A stretch of DNA of 64,000 nt from Lepidodermella squamata (GCA_047495785.1 JBLDXI010000054.1:372001-436000), one strand, 5' to 3'. Shown: positions 23,303 to 36,090, counted from the first letter of the stretch. Notes: generated by a model not told the origin, from the letters alone. Numbers and translations: made by a program.

Positions 23303-24689
23303 TTAGTTCATGAGTTTTGTGATTATTGATACTACCGATAGTATCAGCGGAGAAGCTCCAACGAAGCAGCCTGAGAAAAGCTTTGCAAATTTGATCGATT
23401 ATCTAAAGCGATTCGACTAACCTGATCGGTTGGATTTTACATCAATTTTTGACGTCGCTTGAAGTATCGACGAGTTGGTACTATTCGAGCTTGTCGTCAT
23501 TAAAACAGAGCTTGTCGTAGTATCAACTCGGCTCGTTGTTGATGTTTGCGTGGTACTTGAGTTCAAAGCTGAATTCGATGTTGATTGTGTCGTTACTCCG
23601 GATTTAGATGTTGATCCACAGCCTGATAAGCTCGGACAACTCAGCGAATAGACTTGATTCATTTCTTCTCAAATCGAAATTAAGCGAATGAGAAAAAGGC
23701 GTGCTGAATACTAAACACAGACGTACTCTTGCACCTCGAGGTGGAAGAATTTCGTTCCTCTGGGCAAACAAAGCAGCTATGGCTTGAACCAGCGCATATG
23801 TTAACCTGGCTGTTTGGGGTAAGGTAGGGCCTTGGAGTGCAGGAAGTGTTGGTCAAATTGAACGAGCTCCCAACCGCTGAAGGGCCGAAACGATTACAGT
23901 TTTCTTTAAACGGATAAAACCTCACCTGAGGAGAAACAGTAATTAGCGTCATTCAGCTTGATGGCTGCTGAGCCTCGAGCGATTTCAGCTTCAGTTATCT
24001 TAGCCAACTGGTATCCAGTCGCGCACGAGCAAATGCCGTTTTTGCATGAAAATCCACTGCTAGTCGTCGACAGCGCAAAACATTCCCAGTCTGAGATGCA
24101 AGAATCTCCTATGTCCTCTGATTTAAAGATGAAACGATATTGAGCCTGGAATCATCAAAATTAAAGTTAGACTAACTCGGAACGCAGGCGAAGCTGCTAT
24201 TTTTGTATCCAAATGTGCAGATACAAGTGTCGTTGAGACAGTCGTACTTCGCCCCACAATCATTAGCCGCGCTTTTGCAAGCTTTCCCCATGTTTGAGAG
24301 GCAAGTCTTCCCAGACCGGTAGTAGCCGGAATTGCATGTAGAAACTCCGGAAATACAACCAGCATTGGCGACGTGAATTTCGAGAAGAGCCCCCGTGCAT
24401 GCATCACCTGGTACTAAGCTCACCTTTAGAAGGCAACGAGTCTTTTCCACATTGTAGTCCACTGAACATCATCAAAAACTGTTCCAAATGATTTTTAAAT
24501 GTGAAAAATGTTACTGTCGGATTTGCAAGAGCAGACTCCCTTCGTGCAATCGAATGACGCCATGGTAAGACAGATTTCATCAGTTATTGAGCAATCGCTG
24601 TCCGAAGAGCAGCTCGCATTGAAAGTTGCGGAAGAAATGTTAGTGACGGATGAAATTACGAGAATGAAATAGGATACTCTACATGCCAT
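23303..24689 (-). CDS. Cys-rich GPI-tailed surface protein, paralogue 2
   Basis: Starts at 24689 (MACRVSYFILVISSVTNISS) and follows the family order: CSSDSDCSITDEICLTM with GVCSCKS; VDYNVEKTRCLLKVSLVPGD; CTGALLEIHVANAGC with CNSGYYRSGKTC; CKSAANDCGAKYDC; an acidic-start EDIGDSCISD-type exon near 24130-23960; and CGPS-like and CFVCPEE exons. A Ser/Thr-rich exon (about 23650-23408) encodes a mucin-like stalk with TTQSTSNSALNSSTTQTST. The final exon after a TCTCAG near 23373 encodes CFVGASPLILSVVSIITKL, a GPI-type tail, ending TAA at 23303-23305. The stalk is longer than in paralogue 1. Donor at the stalk end is CAG|GTTAGT. Confidence 0.6.
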
Positions 24690-25054
24690 TTCGAATGGAA
24701 AAACGTCACTTTTGTGTCGGAATGGTCTGAAATGAATGGTCTGAACGTCAACAAGCAAGCCTTCCCAGTGGAGCAATTGATTGAATAATTGGTGAATTAT
24801 TGATCGCTCGTTAATAGTTTTTAATGAGCTGAATGTAGCGAATGATAATCAGTGGGCCTTTTATGGGCCTTGTTCAGCTTTATCCAAATTTTGTAACCGA
24901 AATTCCCTAAATTAACCAACACCATATTCACTGTGATTTATTATACCCACAAAACCTCATCCATAAAGAATCACAAAAATGCACGTTTAACAGAGTATCA
25001 AAACAGAACAACAGATTAAATCCACGTTCCTAGAAATTATAGTATTTCCTATGA
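24690..25054. other. Intergenic spacer in the Cys-rich gene array
   Basis: AT-rich, no recognisable feature. Confidence 0.5.
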
Positions 25055-26554
25055 TCACATAACCATGAGAAATGATCCACTGGCGATAAGGGCAAATGTG
25101 ACTACCAGAAAACTTGATTCCTTGCCAACATCTGCTTTCAATAAATTCTAGTTAGGAATGATACGTCAAAAGGCTTGGGAGCAAAGTATCAACTTACAAC
25201 CGGCGTTGCACTTCGATTGGGATGAAACAGAGCTGGTGGTTGTCGTTGCTGAGGCCGAAGTGGTCCCAGATGAGGCGCAGCCCGATAGGCTAACGCAGGA
25301 TGGGACTGATGTAGTAACAGCTGAAATGACATTGTTGGGATAATTTCAATCAATTAAACAGCGATAATACCTTTGCAAGTGCCTGTCGAAGCCGAGGAAC
25401 TGTTCTCAGGGCAAACGTAGCAGCCATTCGTGGTTCCAGCGCAGGTTGTTACCTTGCTGTTAGCATACGACTGAGGCCACATGGTGCAAGAAGTTCCATT
25501 CGTGGTTACGTTGAAAGTACTGCTAACACCTAATGCAACACAAAATTTGATTCTAAAAGTCTAGAATATTCCCAAACGATGCTCACTTGTAGAGAAGCAG
25601 AAATTTGCCGTCGATGTCTTCATCGAAGCGTCAGCTTCGTTTACTTCGAGATCAGTGATCTTCAGCGCTATGTAGCCACTAGAACACGCGCATTTGCCGC
25701 TGCTGCAGGAATAGCCAACATTGGCTGTAGGAGACAGGGCTGCACAATCGGAATCGGTTGTGCATGAATCGCCAATATCTTCTGCAAGGATGAAAAGGAA
25801 ATATTTCATTATTGTGGTTCACTCTAAAATGCTCAATTGACAGTCAAGTTTGAAAAAGACGAATTTGTTCTCAGTTTTTTGAAAATTATGAAAAATTACT
25901 GAAAAATTCAGAAAATGAATGTTTTTTTTTATTTTTCTTCAATTTAAAAAAAATGAAAAAATTGATAACAGAAATGTGAAAAATCAGCAGTCGAAAAATT
26001 CAAATGATCGACATCAAAATTAGAACTTGGAAAAATGATTTCTTACTTGCTATGCAAATGCCTCCACTGGATTTGTAAGCTGAAGAACAGGCACATGCTC
26101 CACTCGAGCAAGTCAGCGCAGTTTTGTAGCCACAATCGCTCGCCGTTTCAGTACAGCTCCTGCCCAGGCTGTAGACGCAGGACGAGCCTGATTTATAGTA
26201 GCCAAAGAAGCAGCTTGAAATTCCGAAGAAACACCCAGCATTGGTCACGTGCTGCTCGTAATCAGCTCCGGTGCAAACCTCGCCAAGTGATACCTCCATT
26301 TTGTAAACGCATTTTGTTCGGTTGAAGTTATAGTCAACTGTACGAAATTCAAGGTTATTTTGAAAAATGAGTTTAATGTGATTATTACATCCAGATTTAC
26401 AGGCGCAGTAGCCCTGTGTACAGCCCATAGCGCTGAGGGTGAGACAAAATTCATTGGTAATTGAACAATCACCGTCTTTGGAGCACGTTGCTAAATACGT
26501 GGCCGAGGCGAACTGAACAGCAAATATTGTCAAAATCAGAACTCGAAACATCAT
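25055..26554 (-). CDS. Cys-rich GPI-tailed surface protein, paralogue 3
   Basis: Starts at 26554 or at the next codon, 26551 (MFRVLILTIFAVQFASA). Modules in order are: CSKDGDCSITNEFCLTL with GYCACKSG; VDYNFNRTKCVYKMEVSLGE; CTGADYEQHVTNAGCFFG; SCTETASDCGYKTALTC; EDIGDSCTTDSDCAALSP; NFCFST; and a WPQSYANSKVTTC exon with GCYVCPEN. A Ser/Thr stalk (VTTSVPSCVSLSGC) lies near 25330-25200, and a final exon (about 25135-25055) encodes SSFLVVTFALIASGSFLMVM and TGA, a hydrophobic C-terminus without following residues, typical of GPI attachment signals. This is the clearest and most regular member of the tandem array. Confidence 0.65.
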
Positions 26555-26955
26555 TGCTTGGATGTATATAATGAATCTCTATATCAGTGCAAATTTCAGG
26601 TTGATTTTCCTATGCTCAAAGCTTTGACTAGTGTTATTTTGTGTTGTCGTATCCCCATAGCTACTAAGTGCCCAATGGGAACCAATAATTCATTCTTCGT
26701 TCCGCGCGAATTTTTGCATACAGCGTATTGCTCGTTTCAAGCAATTATCGGGAAAAAACGGTTTGTCCTCTGTTGCGTCTAGGTTATGTGAAAACGGCAT
26801 TACTAGGTAACCAAGTTGAATAAAAACAAATTGGCACTCTTCATAACTGGACTCGCTACCTCGATTACGTGTCACTTCATCATGTAAATCAACACGCATG
26901 AGTTGGCCGCTTTATTAAGTCTGAGTAAACAAAAATCGAAACTACATGAATAATT
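26555..26955. other. Intergenic stretch
   Basis: No coding feature that I can support. It separates two minus-strand genes and probably includes the promoter of paralogue 3. Confidence 0.5.
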
Positions 26956-28886
26956 TCACAGTTTTTGCAAAAAATCCGCCACCTCAGCATGGCCATGCAT
27001 AGCTGCCACATCGCTCGCCCTCAGGCCTTCCTCATCCACAGCATGAGCAGCTTTCGGAAATTTCGAATGCAAAAATTTGACAACAGGCAGGTGACCGTAC
27101 TCGGCGGCTAGTCTCAACGGGATCATAGATTCGATAGAATCCGGCTGTTTCTCGTACAGGTATTTAACGAGTTCCAAATGGCCAGTCTCTGCAGCTGCAC
27201 AAATCGAGTTTCGGCCGGTTAATTCTTCAATCGTCAAAGCTTTTTCAAAATTTTCGCACAGGAATTTTGCCAACTCGAATCGGCCGTATTCTGCAGCTAG
27301 ATATAACGGGGTCTTTCCAGTTACAGGATCTCGCGCCTTCACAGCATCGGGATATAATTCGAAAATGTGCTTGACCATATCAATAGGTGCAAAGTTCGAT
27401 ATCGCGACAGAAAGAGGTAGAAATCCGGTTGTATTCTCGGCTAATTTGATAGCCTCATGATACAGATCATAGATATATTTGAAGGTCTCGAAGTTTCCGA
27501 TTTTAGCCGATAAAGACAATGTGGTCCGGTTACAGGGATCGACACAACGAGCGCATTCTGGGTGTTTATCACAAATGAATCTCAGAATGACTTCATTCTG
27601 AACCAACCGCTCCCAGAGCTGAATTCTCTGCTGATTCACGGCCTTTTGGTAAATTCTCTGCAGAGATCGGTCAGGATCAACTTTTGCATCTCTCGGGCTC
27701 AAACTTCCTATGTCGAATTTCAAAGCCAATAAAAGCGATGGCCCACTCAAGTTGGCTGTATCTTTCAGAATAGTTTTCATTTTTGCGTTGAGCTCGAGAT
27801 CCAAAGCAACTTGACGAATGGAATGATGGACCATTAATCTTTCAGCTTTGTCATCCGGCAGTGGCTCTAGGCGGGTAATGACCGCAAAGTTCTCCAGTTC
27901 TTTAATCGCTTCGTTCGAGTTTGTATCAAGAAGAATGGCAAGATCAGTCTGAGATGTAGATTCGTCCTCTGAGAAGAACAAAAGACTCGAAAAATTTCGC
28001 AGCTGATTCTCGCTCATCTTATCAAGGATTGATAGCGCAACCGACCGAATTGAGATTTTTTCGCCCTGCTTCAATAACTGATCGGCAACTGCTGGGAATT
28101 CGGTATTTGACGTCTCAACTTTGAATCTGCCCATCACGAGGTTAGCAAGAAGAGGTAAGCCTCGGCAATTTTTCACGATTTCACCGAGTTTGGCCGGTCC
28201 AACTTTGATTTTCACATCCATGTCGAAAAATGTTGAAGACATTATTTCAACGGACAGCGGGTTCACTATGAACGGAGGTTGCCGAATGTAGCCTTTGAAA
28301 TCTTCTTCACAGGTGTCGCTATCACTTATCAGAATGCTAGTGGTTTGTTTCATGAATTCGAGAAACTTCAAAGAGTTCTTCTGAACGTTGTCCAAAATGA
28401 AAACAACCCGGCGATGTTTCGAATTGAAGTGGTGCAGAATTCGAGCCAAGTCGGGAAATGCGATTTTGTCATTTCCGCTGGCTTTACGAGCAGAAGCGGC
28501 TAGTTTCAGCGAAAATTCCTTCTTGTTGAACCGCTCGTCAGTCAATTTCGAGCAATTTATCCAAAAAGCAACATGAAGATGACAGATTCTAGCGATTAGC
28601 TTTGAACTTGTCGGTTCAGTGAATAATTTTGATACAAGAGCTGATTTTCCGACCCCTGATGGGCCTTTTACGAGCAAAAAGCCTTTATCCGGTGAGTTTG
28701 AAAGATTTTCGATTCTGCCAAGGAGGGCTGCGAAGTCCGTTTGTCGACCAGTCAACTTCCCCTTGAAGTTAGGTATCTCAACGGACACCAAGCTGGAATA
28801 ATAAGTATTAAGGTTGAATTTGAACTCGTTTTCACGAATTCTCACCTTGAGTATGCTTGGCTGTTAACTGGACGTTTCGGTGGCAT
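26956..28886 (-). CDS. STAND (NB-ARC-like) ATPase with C-terminal ankyrin-like repeats
   Basis: Two exons: 28886-28846 encodes MPPKRPVNSQAYS, a 53-bp intron (GTGAGA to TTATTCCAG) follows, and exon 2 runs 28792-26956, for about 625 residues. The continuous frame into the intron is an alternative reading, but the splice signals are good. An LTGRQTDFAALLGRIE entry motif, P-loop GPSGVGKS (about 57-64), Walker B RRVVFILDN (about 142-149) and GLPLLANL (about 225-232) define an AP-ATPase/NLR-type switch. A helical middle part leads to ankyrin-like repeats from about residue 430, for example TGKTPLYLAAEYGRFELAKF and RASDVAAMHGHAEVADFL. No N-terminal death, CARD or TIR domain is visible. A nucleotide-driven oligomerisation switch with a ligand-sensing repeat arm is the family expectation; an immune or apoptotic role is inference. 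Confidence 0.75.
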
Positions 28887-30024
28887 ATCGTTTTATAGAC
28901 TTTTTCGGGGCATAAATGACTTTGAGTACTTTCTCATTCCATTGATAAAGTGCGCTCTTGGCCTTTCTGCTAATTAATGGACCGTGAAAACATTAAAATA
29001 ATAGCTTTCATTTTTTGACTGAAAGAAGCAGCTGTGAATCTAAATGGCTGCCAAAATACACACGGTTTCCAGGATGAGTAATAAACAATTCAGCGTCAAA
29101 CACAGGCTCGAAATATCACGACCTAAGAGGAGAAATGCTGTCATACCTATTATGAATCATGGATATACAGATTATATACCTGTCAGATTCCGTTTTACTG
29201 GTTGATAATCTAATTAAAGTTACAGAACACCCCAAGTTAGAGGCCGTCGCATTCTTTAGTTTATCGAATAGATTGAGGCCAGAGTTTAGGCAAGTTTGGC
29301 GACACAATGCAAATGAGCGGAAAGACATACCACGAATATGGGGTTCGCAACAAGGGTCGTGCTCCAAGGCATTTTTGCAGACGAGCAGCAAGTACGCTGA
29401 AGTACGCGTAGTTGCTAACAGCTAACTTATTCGTTGCTAACCATCCAATAAAGTCAGGGTCTCTCCTTTCAGCCTGTGGGACTCTATCTGCTCGAAGGAG
29501 TGTTTGGGCATGGCATGGTTTATGTAGCCCTTTCGCGAGTGACTGTCAAATCCTCCTTTGCATTACTTTCGACAAGAAAAAAAATCAAGTTATATCACCA
29601 ACATTGTCTACCACAAAATCATAGTGCATTTATTATTTTACAGGTCGACTGAATTCGTTGGCTGGCCCGGAGCTTCGGAACCTTGAAATTGCTAGTGATA
29701 GATAAAGCGCGGTAATACGCACGCTAATCTTCGAGCTGATTTCTGCAAGCTTCCAAACTAAGGCACTGATACGTAATGTTGGGAAGTTAATGCAGGATTT
29801 AATTATTTCACGTCAAAATACCACACACAATATTGTATCACATTTTTCAGATAAGATTACGAGACGTGTAGTAAGATGCTATGAAAGTCCGAATAAGCAT
29901 GTGAAATGTGAAATCTCTCGAGGTAGCCTTGATTTCACGCCGATTCCGATTCAAGAACAGAAGAGGGAGGGTTATTGATCTTCTCGACTGAAAGAATGGC
30001 TGCAAATGTTTACCAGTTTCAGAT
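28887..30024. other. Intergenic stretch
   Basis: 1.1 kb with no supported gene. A minus-strand frame at 29116-29391 has several Cys residues but no signal peptide, splice support or family match. Confidence 0.5.
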
Positions 30025-33000
30025 TTAAGCGTGGGATGAAAAATAAAGATTAATCGCCAAAACCATGAATAGCGCTGCCAGAAAGGCCATCATGTCATAG
30101 ACACGGATGAGTGTGACCTCATCGAAGTAGCGTAGCAGGTTAATTCCTCTGGAAAGTTTAGTTTTCATCAAACTCTGAGCCATAGCTGCTGTAGCAACAA
30201 TCTCATACATTGCCAAAGCCGCAATAGTTGCTGTTAGGCTTAGAACGTAGTTTGCATATAGGATCTGCTGATCCGTCTCAGGAACGCTGTGCAAGACGTC
30301 AGATTGCGCGACGACCATTGAAAGCATGATTGTGCAACAAATTGCGGGACGATCTGGGACGTCTGGCTCCATCAGCAGACTGGCGAATCCAAGAAACAGC
30401 AAAATGTAGCAGGGAATCATGAAATTCACAATGTAGTAACTGGAGTCGCGTTTAAACTTCAAAGTGACCTTGGCGTAGGAAAAATGGGAATTGGCCCTTG
30501 ATTTCGTAGCCACAGTGCCATTTTCGGTTTTGTAGCTCTCAAATTGCCAAACACCATAATCAAGAGAACCAGCTATTTTTACAATCATCCCGCCGATGGA
30601 TAGAAACTCAGTATTCTCCTCGAGCTGCATTGTCATGTCACAGGTTTGATGGTCGAAAGGAAACGTTGTTAGGTCAAACTTGCACTTGGTAGCAAAATTT
30701 CCAACTCGAGTCCAATGGAAAAATAAGGTTCGATTCGGTCGAGTTGGATAGTAGGCAATTTCAATCTTCTCCCCGCATACCGGGTTAGTTGTGTCGAAAT
30801 CCGGAGTTTTGTTGGGGAAAATCATCGAAGGTCGCCATATGTCAGTTCGCCGGGTAGAAACGAGCCGCTCTTTATCTTCAGCTCCTGGCGCTGTATAGTT
30901 AGCGTCGCACGAAGAAACCATCCACTGCAGAAGGATGGAACCCCAAAAGTAACCCCTTTGCTGGTCCTGCTCGACAGACTCAACGTTATCGATTTGTAGG
31001 CGGATGAATATCAATGTACCAAGTCGAGGAGCCCGCTTTTCAACACTTAGATAAGGGCAAGAGACCAGATCGTCTGTTTCGACTGTTGGTACAAAATTCC
31101 CAGCCAAGAGCTGTGGAACAGGGAAGCCTGTTGTTGGATCATAGTAAGTGTCCTGAACTCCGGAATCGGTCATAGAATTCTTTGAAGTAGTTGTGAGGCT
31201 GATAGATGCTGTTGTCGCATTTTTCTGATTGATCGTTGTCGAAACAGTTGTGGTGGTGTCGTTCCTAGTCGGTGACAAAATCCAAGTCATCCTTCCCAAA
31301 AAATATGTTTGCAAAATTGTTATTTCATGGAATAATGCTTACAATCGCCTGACATAGACAGATGTCTTGAATACTACAATTTCGGACATGCTAAATCCCG
31401 TTATGTATGGTAAGTTGGTGAAACATGTAGCTGAAGGAGTCGCCCCATACCCAGGCAGTGCTGTAATACCAACCTGCAAGAAATAGCATTAACCAGCCGT
31501 GAGAAGAAATAAAGTAAGATACCAACCGTCACAGTGTAGTCGACTTTTTGTATTATCAGCCTGTACTTAGCATTGCCGCTCGAGTCGAACAAGCCCGATA
31601 AGCCGCACACTGGCTGTGTAACACTGTTGTAATTGAACGGCACTGTGGTCATAGTGGTGACTTTGGTGTTATCAAAAGCCGCGTACAGCTCCCCACTTCC
31701 GTTTGCAAGTCGCTGAGAAATGGTTAATCCATTGTAATTCTGCATAGCAGTTCCTTGGCCATCAGATGAATCTGAATTGGAGACGAATTCATTTTCGCTG
31801 GAAGATCATCTCTTGAACTTACTAAAAGACTTCCACATATAAAATGTGGGGAAGCTCAGAATTAACCAAGAAGATGACAATCCATTCGTAGGAAAATTTG
31901 CGTCTATATCCAATTCCATTCGCCATGGCCAAGTCTCATGAGTGTCGCCAAAGTCCTGTGTACACATCAAAGATTGAACATTCTGAAACGACTTGCAGAT
32001 CGACGCTCACCCCTGATACCCAGGAAAATAGTGAGCCTGTCTGAATAACACAGCCTTTGAGGTATTCGCATGAAGTAGTAGGCCATCGATAAATCCAGGC
32101 CGTGATGCTGCTGTTATAACTGTCAAAGCTGTTGATCATGTGGACTGAAGGAGGCCCGGCTAAATTAGTCGGATAAGGCAACGTAGCGGTGTCCGGTTCA
32201 GGGAGTACAGATCCTTGCGTACTCCAGAAATAACTGCGTTAAAAAATTAGCAAGACGGACAATAGTCATTTTTCCACTTTGCCTTGCGACTGAAAATTTA
32301 AGATTATATGGATTTCAAAGGAGGAGATATGAGGGGCCAGGGGGAATATGGGGGATGTCTGATTTTTTTCAAAGTTCAATCAAGAATGAGCGAAGCGAGG
32401 GAATTTCGAAGATTCTCTACTAATTCAAGCTCCGAAATCTCTAAACATTGGGCTGTTCATTTTCTTCTCTGGTCTGGGCTGATACCCCCACTGAGAATGT
32501 TTCTGAGCGTTTGGCTCAGCGCTTAAGCAGGGGATACGGTAACGCCATTAACGCCCAACGGCATCTTTTCCTGCTACCCGTTGGGAACTCGTATCGATTC
32601 GGGGAAAACGGATAAATGACCAGTATCTCGTAGGCTTCGTGACGAGCTAGGGGCGTCTTTTGGGACTGTCACCAAACTGCACTAAAGTGTCATCAAAATC
32701 GATTTTGCACGAAGTTTTAACCATAACCCAACTGAATGCATTTCTGGATAGATCGCATCACGCTCTTTGAGAGCGGCTTTCTAGCTATCACCGTTCTTGA
32801 GATAATCGTCAACAGGTGACAACAGGTAAGGTCACTTGACAACTTGACACTGGAATATTGAAAATATTTTCCGAAACATTCTGGGCTTTAATGGGTTTTA
32901 AAGTTCAACAGCAGTCAACTTACAATTTCCGGATGACGATATCAGAATTAGAACCCATCCCGATGAAGAAAGGCCCATTGTAATTCTGGTCCGCCATCAG

Positions 33001-34011
33001 GTTATGCAAATCGAAATAGGCTCCGACAAGAAGCATATTAGCGATGCAACTCGTCGCTTGTAACGCAACGTTGCCGTTCAGAGGAATAATGAAAACCTGA
33101 TTGTAAATCAAAATTTCAGGCCAAACTTTCCTCTTTCCACGCGAAATAACCAACGTTGTACGTGCGATAATTACGCAGCGATTGAAACACGATTCGATAC
33201 GTAGAGCTGCCTGAACTTGTCATAACGTTATTGTTACCACAGCTAGGCTGAGATTCGCCAAATTTGGCGCTTCCGTTCAACGGCGGACGATACCTGGAGT
33301 TTGCCGTTGCGGGCTGTTTGACATCAAAAAAGCTCACATAAATCTTGCCGCCCACTTCAAGCTTGTGCCAAACTGTCGCGCTTGCCGCATAGGAGCTGAA
33401 GGAATCGTAAATCAGGGCTGTGTTATTCGATTTTGCTGAAGAAAAGAAGTTTTAATTTATGGTCGAACAACTGACTGGAAGACTGACCCGGCATCATGTC
33501 TCCTGTTTGTCCGATTCCAAATCCAAACCACGCGTCCGAGTTACTGGTTTTATACGTCACGGCAACTTCAACCTCAATTCTAAACGGATTCACTAATCCA
33601 TGTTTATCGGTTATCAGCTGCAAAAGCCATGGTCAGCTGATATGATACAATTTGAGGTAACTCACAGTTCCTGCAACCATTCCGAATGTTTTGTTAGCAT
33701 TTGCCTGTGAGGAGATGAGCTGAATGCCGTTTTGAATGTATTCGGCTGAGTACGAGAGAGCAAGGCTGGAGTTTCCGTTTAAACTCCCATCAGTGCGGTC
33801 GAAAGACAGGTCAGCTATATAGCGTGGAGTCCCTTCCAGGAATATTTCAAGTGGAACAGAAGCCGTGTCTGGCACAGGGTCGTTTCCTGATTCAACTGCA
33901 CCTAATTTCCAGGTTTATCACTTATTTAATCACTGATTCGTACAATTTGAAACCTGTAGCAGCAGCCACAATGATAAGAGTGAAAACCAAATCTGACTTT
34001 GAACAAGGCAT
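30025..34011 (-). CDS. Cys-loop ligand-gated ion channel with long duplicated ectodomain (L1)
   Basis: The gene starts at 34011 with a signal peptide (MPCSKSDLVFTLIIVAAATG, donor GTTTCA). Several short exons (33900-31400) encode two related extracellular modules; each has a W/F-rich core and a CG block followed by SSG or DSSG and YRIV/YRLII. A Ser/Thr-rich linker comes next. The last exon (31291-30025) holds a Cys-loop receptor: ligand-binding part with DIWRPSMIFPNK, the Cys-loop CKFDLTTFPFDHQTC (13 residues between the cysteines), then M1 YYIVNFMIPCYILLFLGF, M2 within DRPAICCTIMLSMVVAQSD, M3 NYVLSLTATIAALAMYEIV, a short M3-M4 loop and M4 ending INLYFSSHA. It is a pentameric channel subunit of the plasma membrane; ligand and ion selectivity are unknown. 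L2 (40327-44034) is the inverted paralogue. Confidence 0.75.
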
Positions 34012-34395
34012 CGTGAGGCAAATCACAAAATATGACGGAACAAGTTTTAGCAATGAAAGGTTTTTTCTAGGTATATTGCATATTGCTCTTCGATAAGTGG
34101 GTAAAAATTAGGTGGTTGGTAGCGTTTTTCCGTGTTACCTTTTAGTAGCCAAGGCTCGAGAACGTAGGACACACATGGCACTTAGCTCTTGCCTGCATTG
34201 CTTGAATTCGAAAGCATTGTTTTTTTTCAGTTTCGCCTTTTAGTAGCCCAGGCTCTAAAGCGTAGGATAGCTCTAGTTTGCACTGCTTGATGTTTATCAA
34301 GCGATCGATACCGATTTTTGTTCAGGATACTGAATTCTATATCACGTGATCGAAGTTGTCAGGAATGGTCCGGAAAGCAATTGCTGGCCTAATAA
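34012..34395. other. Intergenic stretch with a degenerate direct repeat
   Basis: The string CCTTTTAGTAGCC, with AGGCTC and GTAGGA after it, occurs twice about 110 bp apart (from about 34138 and about 34247). No gene seen. Confidence 0.5.
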
Positions 34396-36090
34396 TATCG
34401 CTCCTTTTGCCCTATAAGGGAACTTTTCTGGTTTTACCCACCCATTTTCAGTTGAGAACGCCTCCTAGCATATTGCATTATCGCGGCGCGGCTCAGTACT
34501 GTTATTATAAGAATGCGCGGCTCGATGCCTTATACTCTGCAGAATAAATTTATTACATAAAGCCTTTATTGCAGTAGTATGGCTGTTTCGCAGAGAATAT
34601 TTGCAAGATAATCGCCAGAAAACGTTTTTTATGCAAGATAAATTCTGAGATTTTTCGACTTTTTCCCTCGAAATTCAAAACTTTTACAATTTGGTTTCAT
34701 TTTCTGCTTCATAAGAGTAATGAAACCACCAGTCCCTTCCACCGTCAAGGTCTTCGAGAAGGACGTTGCATTCGAGGAAGTCAAATTCTGGGTGAATAAT
34801 AATTTCCCATTACTCAGAATCAAGTTCTCTGGAAATTCGGGTGGAAAACGTTACGCTTACTACAAGTGCGAATATTTTATGAAGCATGGCTTTCTGAGGT
34901 GCCCAGCGTCAGCAAAAATCATCGAAAACAGCTTTCGTTTCTCAAAATCCAGAACATAAGCATGAGCAAGATCCAAATGCGACGAGCAGCAAGTTCTTGC
35001 GAATTGACAGCACAGCGTCTGCTGTGGTTAACAATTTCCTCAAAAGCTCCAATCCAATAGCCGATGGAGAGAAGTTGCAGTCATCAATCGCAGCTAGATA
35101 CAGATCGATGGGTCTCAAGAACACGCCAATGCCCTCGATAAGTCAATTGAGAAAGGCAATAGCAACACAACGGAAAAAGCAGAGAGCGAGCAGGCGCAAA
35201 GTGGACATTCGCCAGAATATGATCCAAATTCCGACTCCAACCCCGACTCCAACCCCGACTCCAACTCCAACAGTGCGAGTTACCGATCCCGAAAAAAGCG
35301 AACCATCAATTGTTGCTAACTTCCTCATTGTGGCATTTCTCGCTTACACTGGCTTTCGCCTCCTGAGCTAATTAGCAACTTCAAAATGCGAAACCCCAGA
35401 GCCCTCAAGTCAGTGTACAAAACATATGCTGCATGTCAGCGCCTTACTTGCCTGTCAAATTATACGCATTGAAATGAATCAGTTTCAAGTATGTCAGTCT
35501 GCACTTGTATACCTGGCTATAGGCTATCAACTATCTCTAATATCTCAATAAAACACAGTTTACTTGAAGAGTCACCCGTCCAGTAAAATAACGCTGATTA
35601 ATCAGGCATCGGTATCAAAACCATACTATCAAATGTGACTGATTGAACGAGAATATGGAGCCGTCAAAACTTGAATTTTTGCTTGGAAAGCTTGGGCTGG
35701 CAGGGGATTATGCTACTGAAGGTCTTTGTGCCATGAAGCAGTCAATGAACAAGACTTTCGTTCATTTTATGCTTTTTTCCACTTGAATTTCTGCAGAATA
35801 CCGGGCGCCAACTGCAAGAAAACCCGGTTGTTATGCAGAAAGCCAAATTTTCTATGCAAGATAACCGTTTCCAAATAGCTCATCCTGCATAAAGAATGGG
35901 GCGCACACGCGTTTTTATGTAAGAGAACTTGCTGATTGCTCGCATCTTATGCGAAATAGTAGACAGCGTGGGTAATGCTTCTGCAGCCCGAGAAAAAAAT
36001 TACGCCGCTCGCAAACATATGAATTAATACGCGGCTGCGATCATACATCGGTTTTCGAAGAAGTTCCCTTATAGGGCAAAAGGAGCGATA
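34396..36090 (+). mobile_element. Candidate 1.7-kb DNA element with 30-bp terminal inverted repeats
   Basis: Bases 34396-34425 and the reverse complement of 36061-36090 are identical over 30 bp (from TATCGCTCCTTTTGCCCTAT to GGGAACTT). Subterminal GC-rich strings and TGCAGAATA/TGCAAGATAA motifs also recur on both sides. Between them lie a Cys/Tyr-rich zinc-finger-like frame and a frame with a Pro-Thr repeat and C-terminal membrane segment. No transposase catalytic triad is visible, so it would be non-autonomous or a captured gene. The target-site duplication could not be settled. Confidence 0.5.
34720..35371 (+). CDS. FLYWCH-like protein with (Pro-Thr)n tract and C-terminal membrane segment
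   Basis: Frame 1 (34720-34959) reads RIKFSGNSGGKRYAYYKC and RCPASAKII, a spacing like FLYWCH-type zinc fingers found in animals and in transposon proteins. Frame 2 (open from about 34945 to the stop at 35371) has HKHEQDPN, a basic stretch, IPTPTPTPTPTPTPTV and a hydrophobic SIVANFLIVAFLAYTGFRLL before the stop, resembling a tail anchor. A frameshift or a missed splice must join the two; I found an acceptor-like CCAG near 34951 but no good donor. The gene lies entirely inside the inverted-repeat-bounded element, which may be coincidence or may mean it is element-borne. Confidence 0.4.

Noticed and set aside
29116-29391. Cys-containing minus-strand frame, possible small secreted protein
   Set aside because: No signal peptide, splice support or paralogue; kept only as intergenic.
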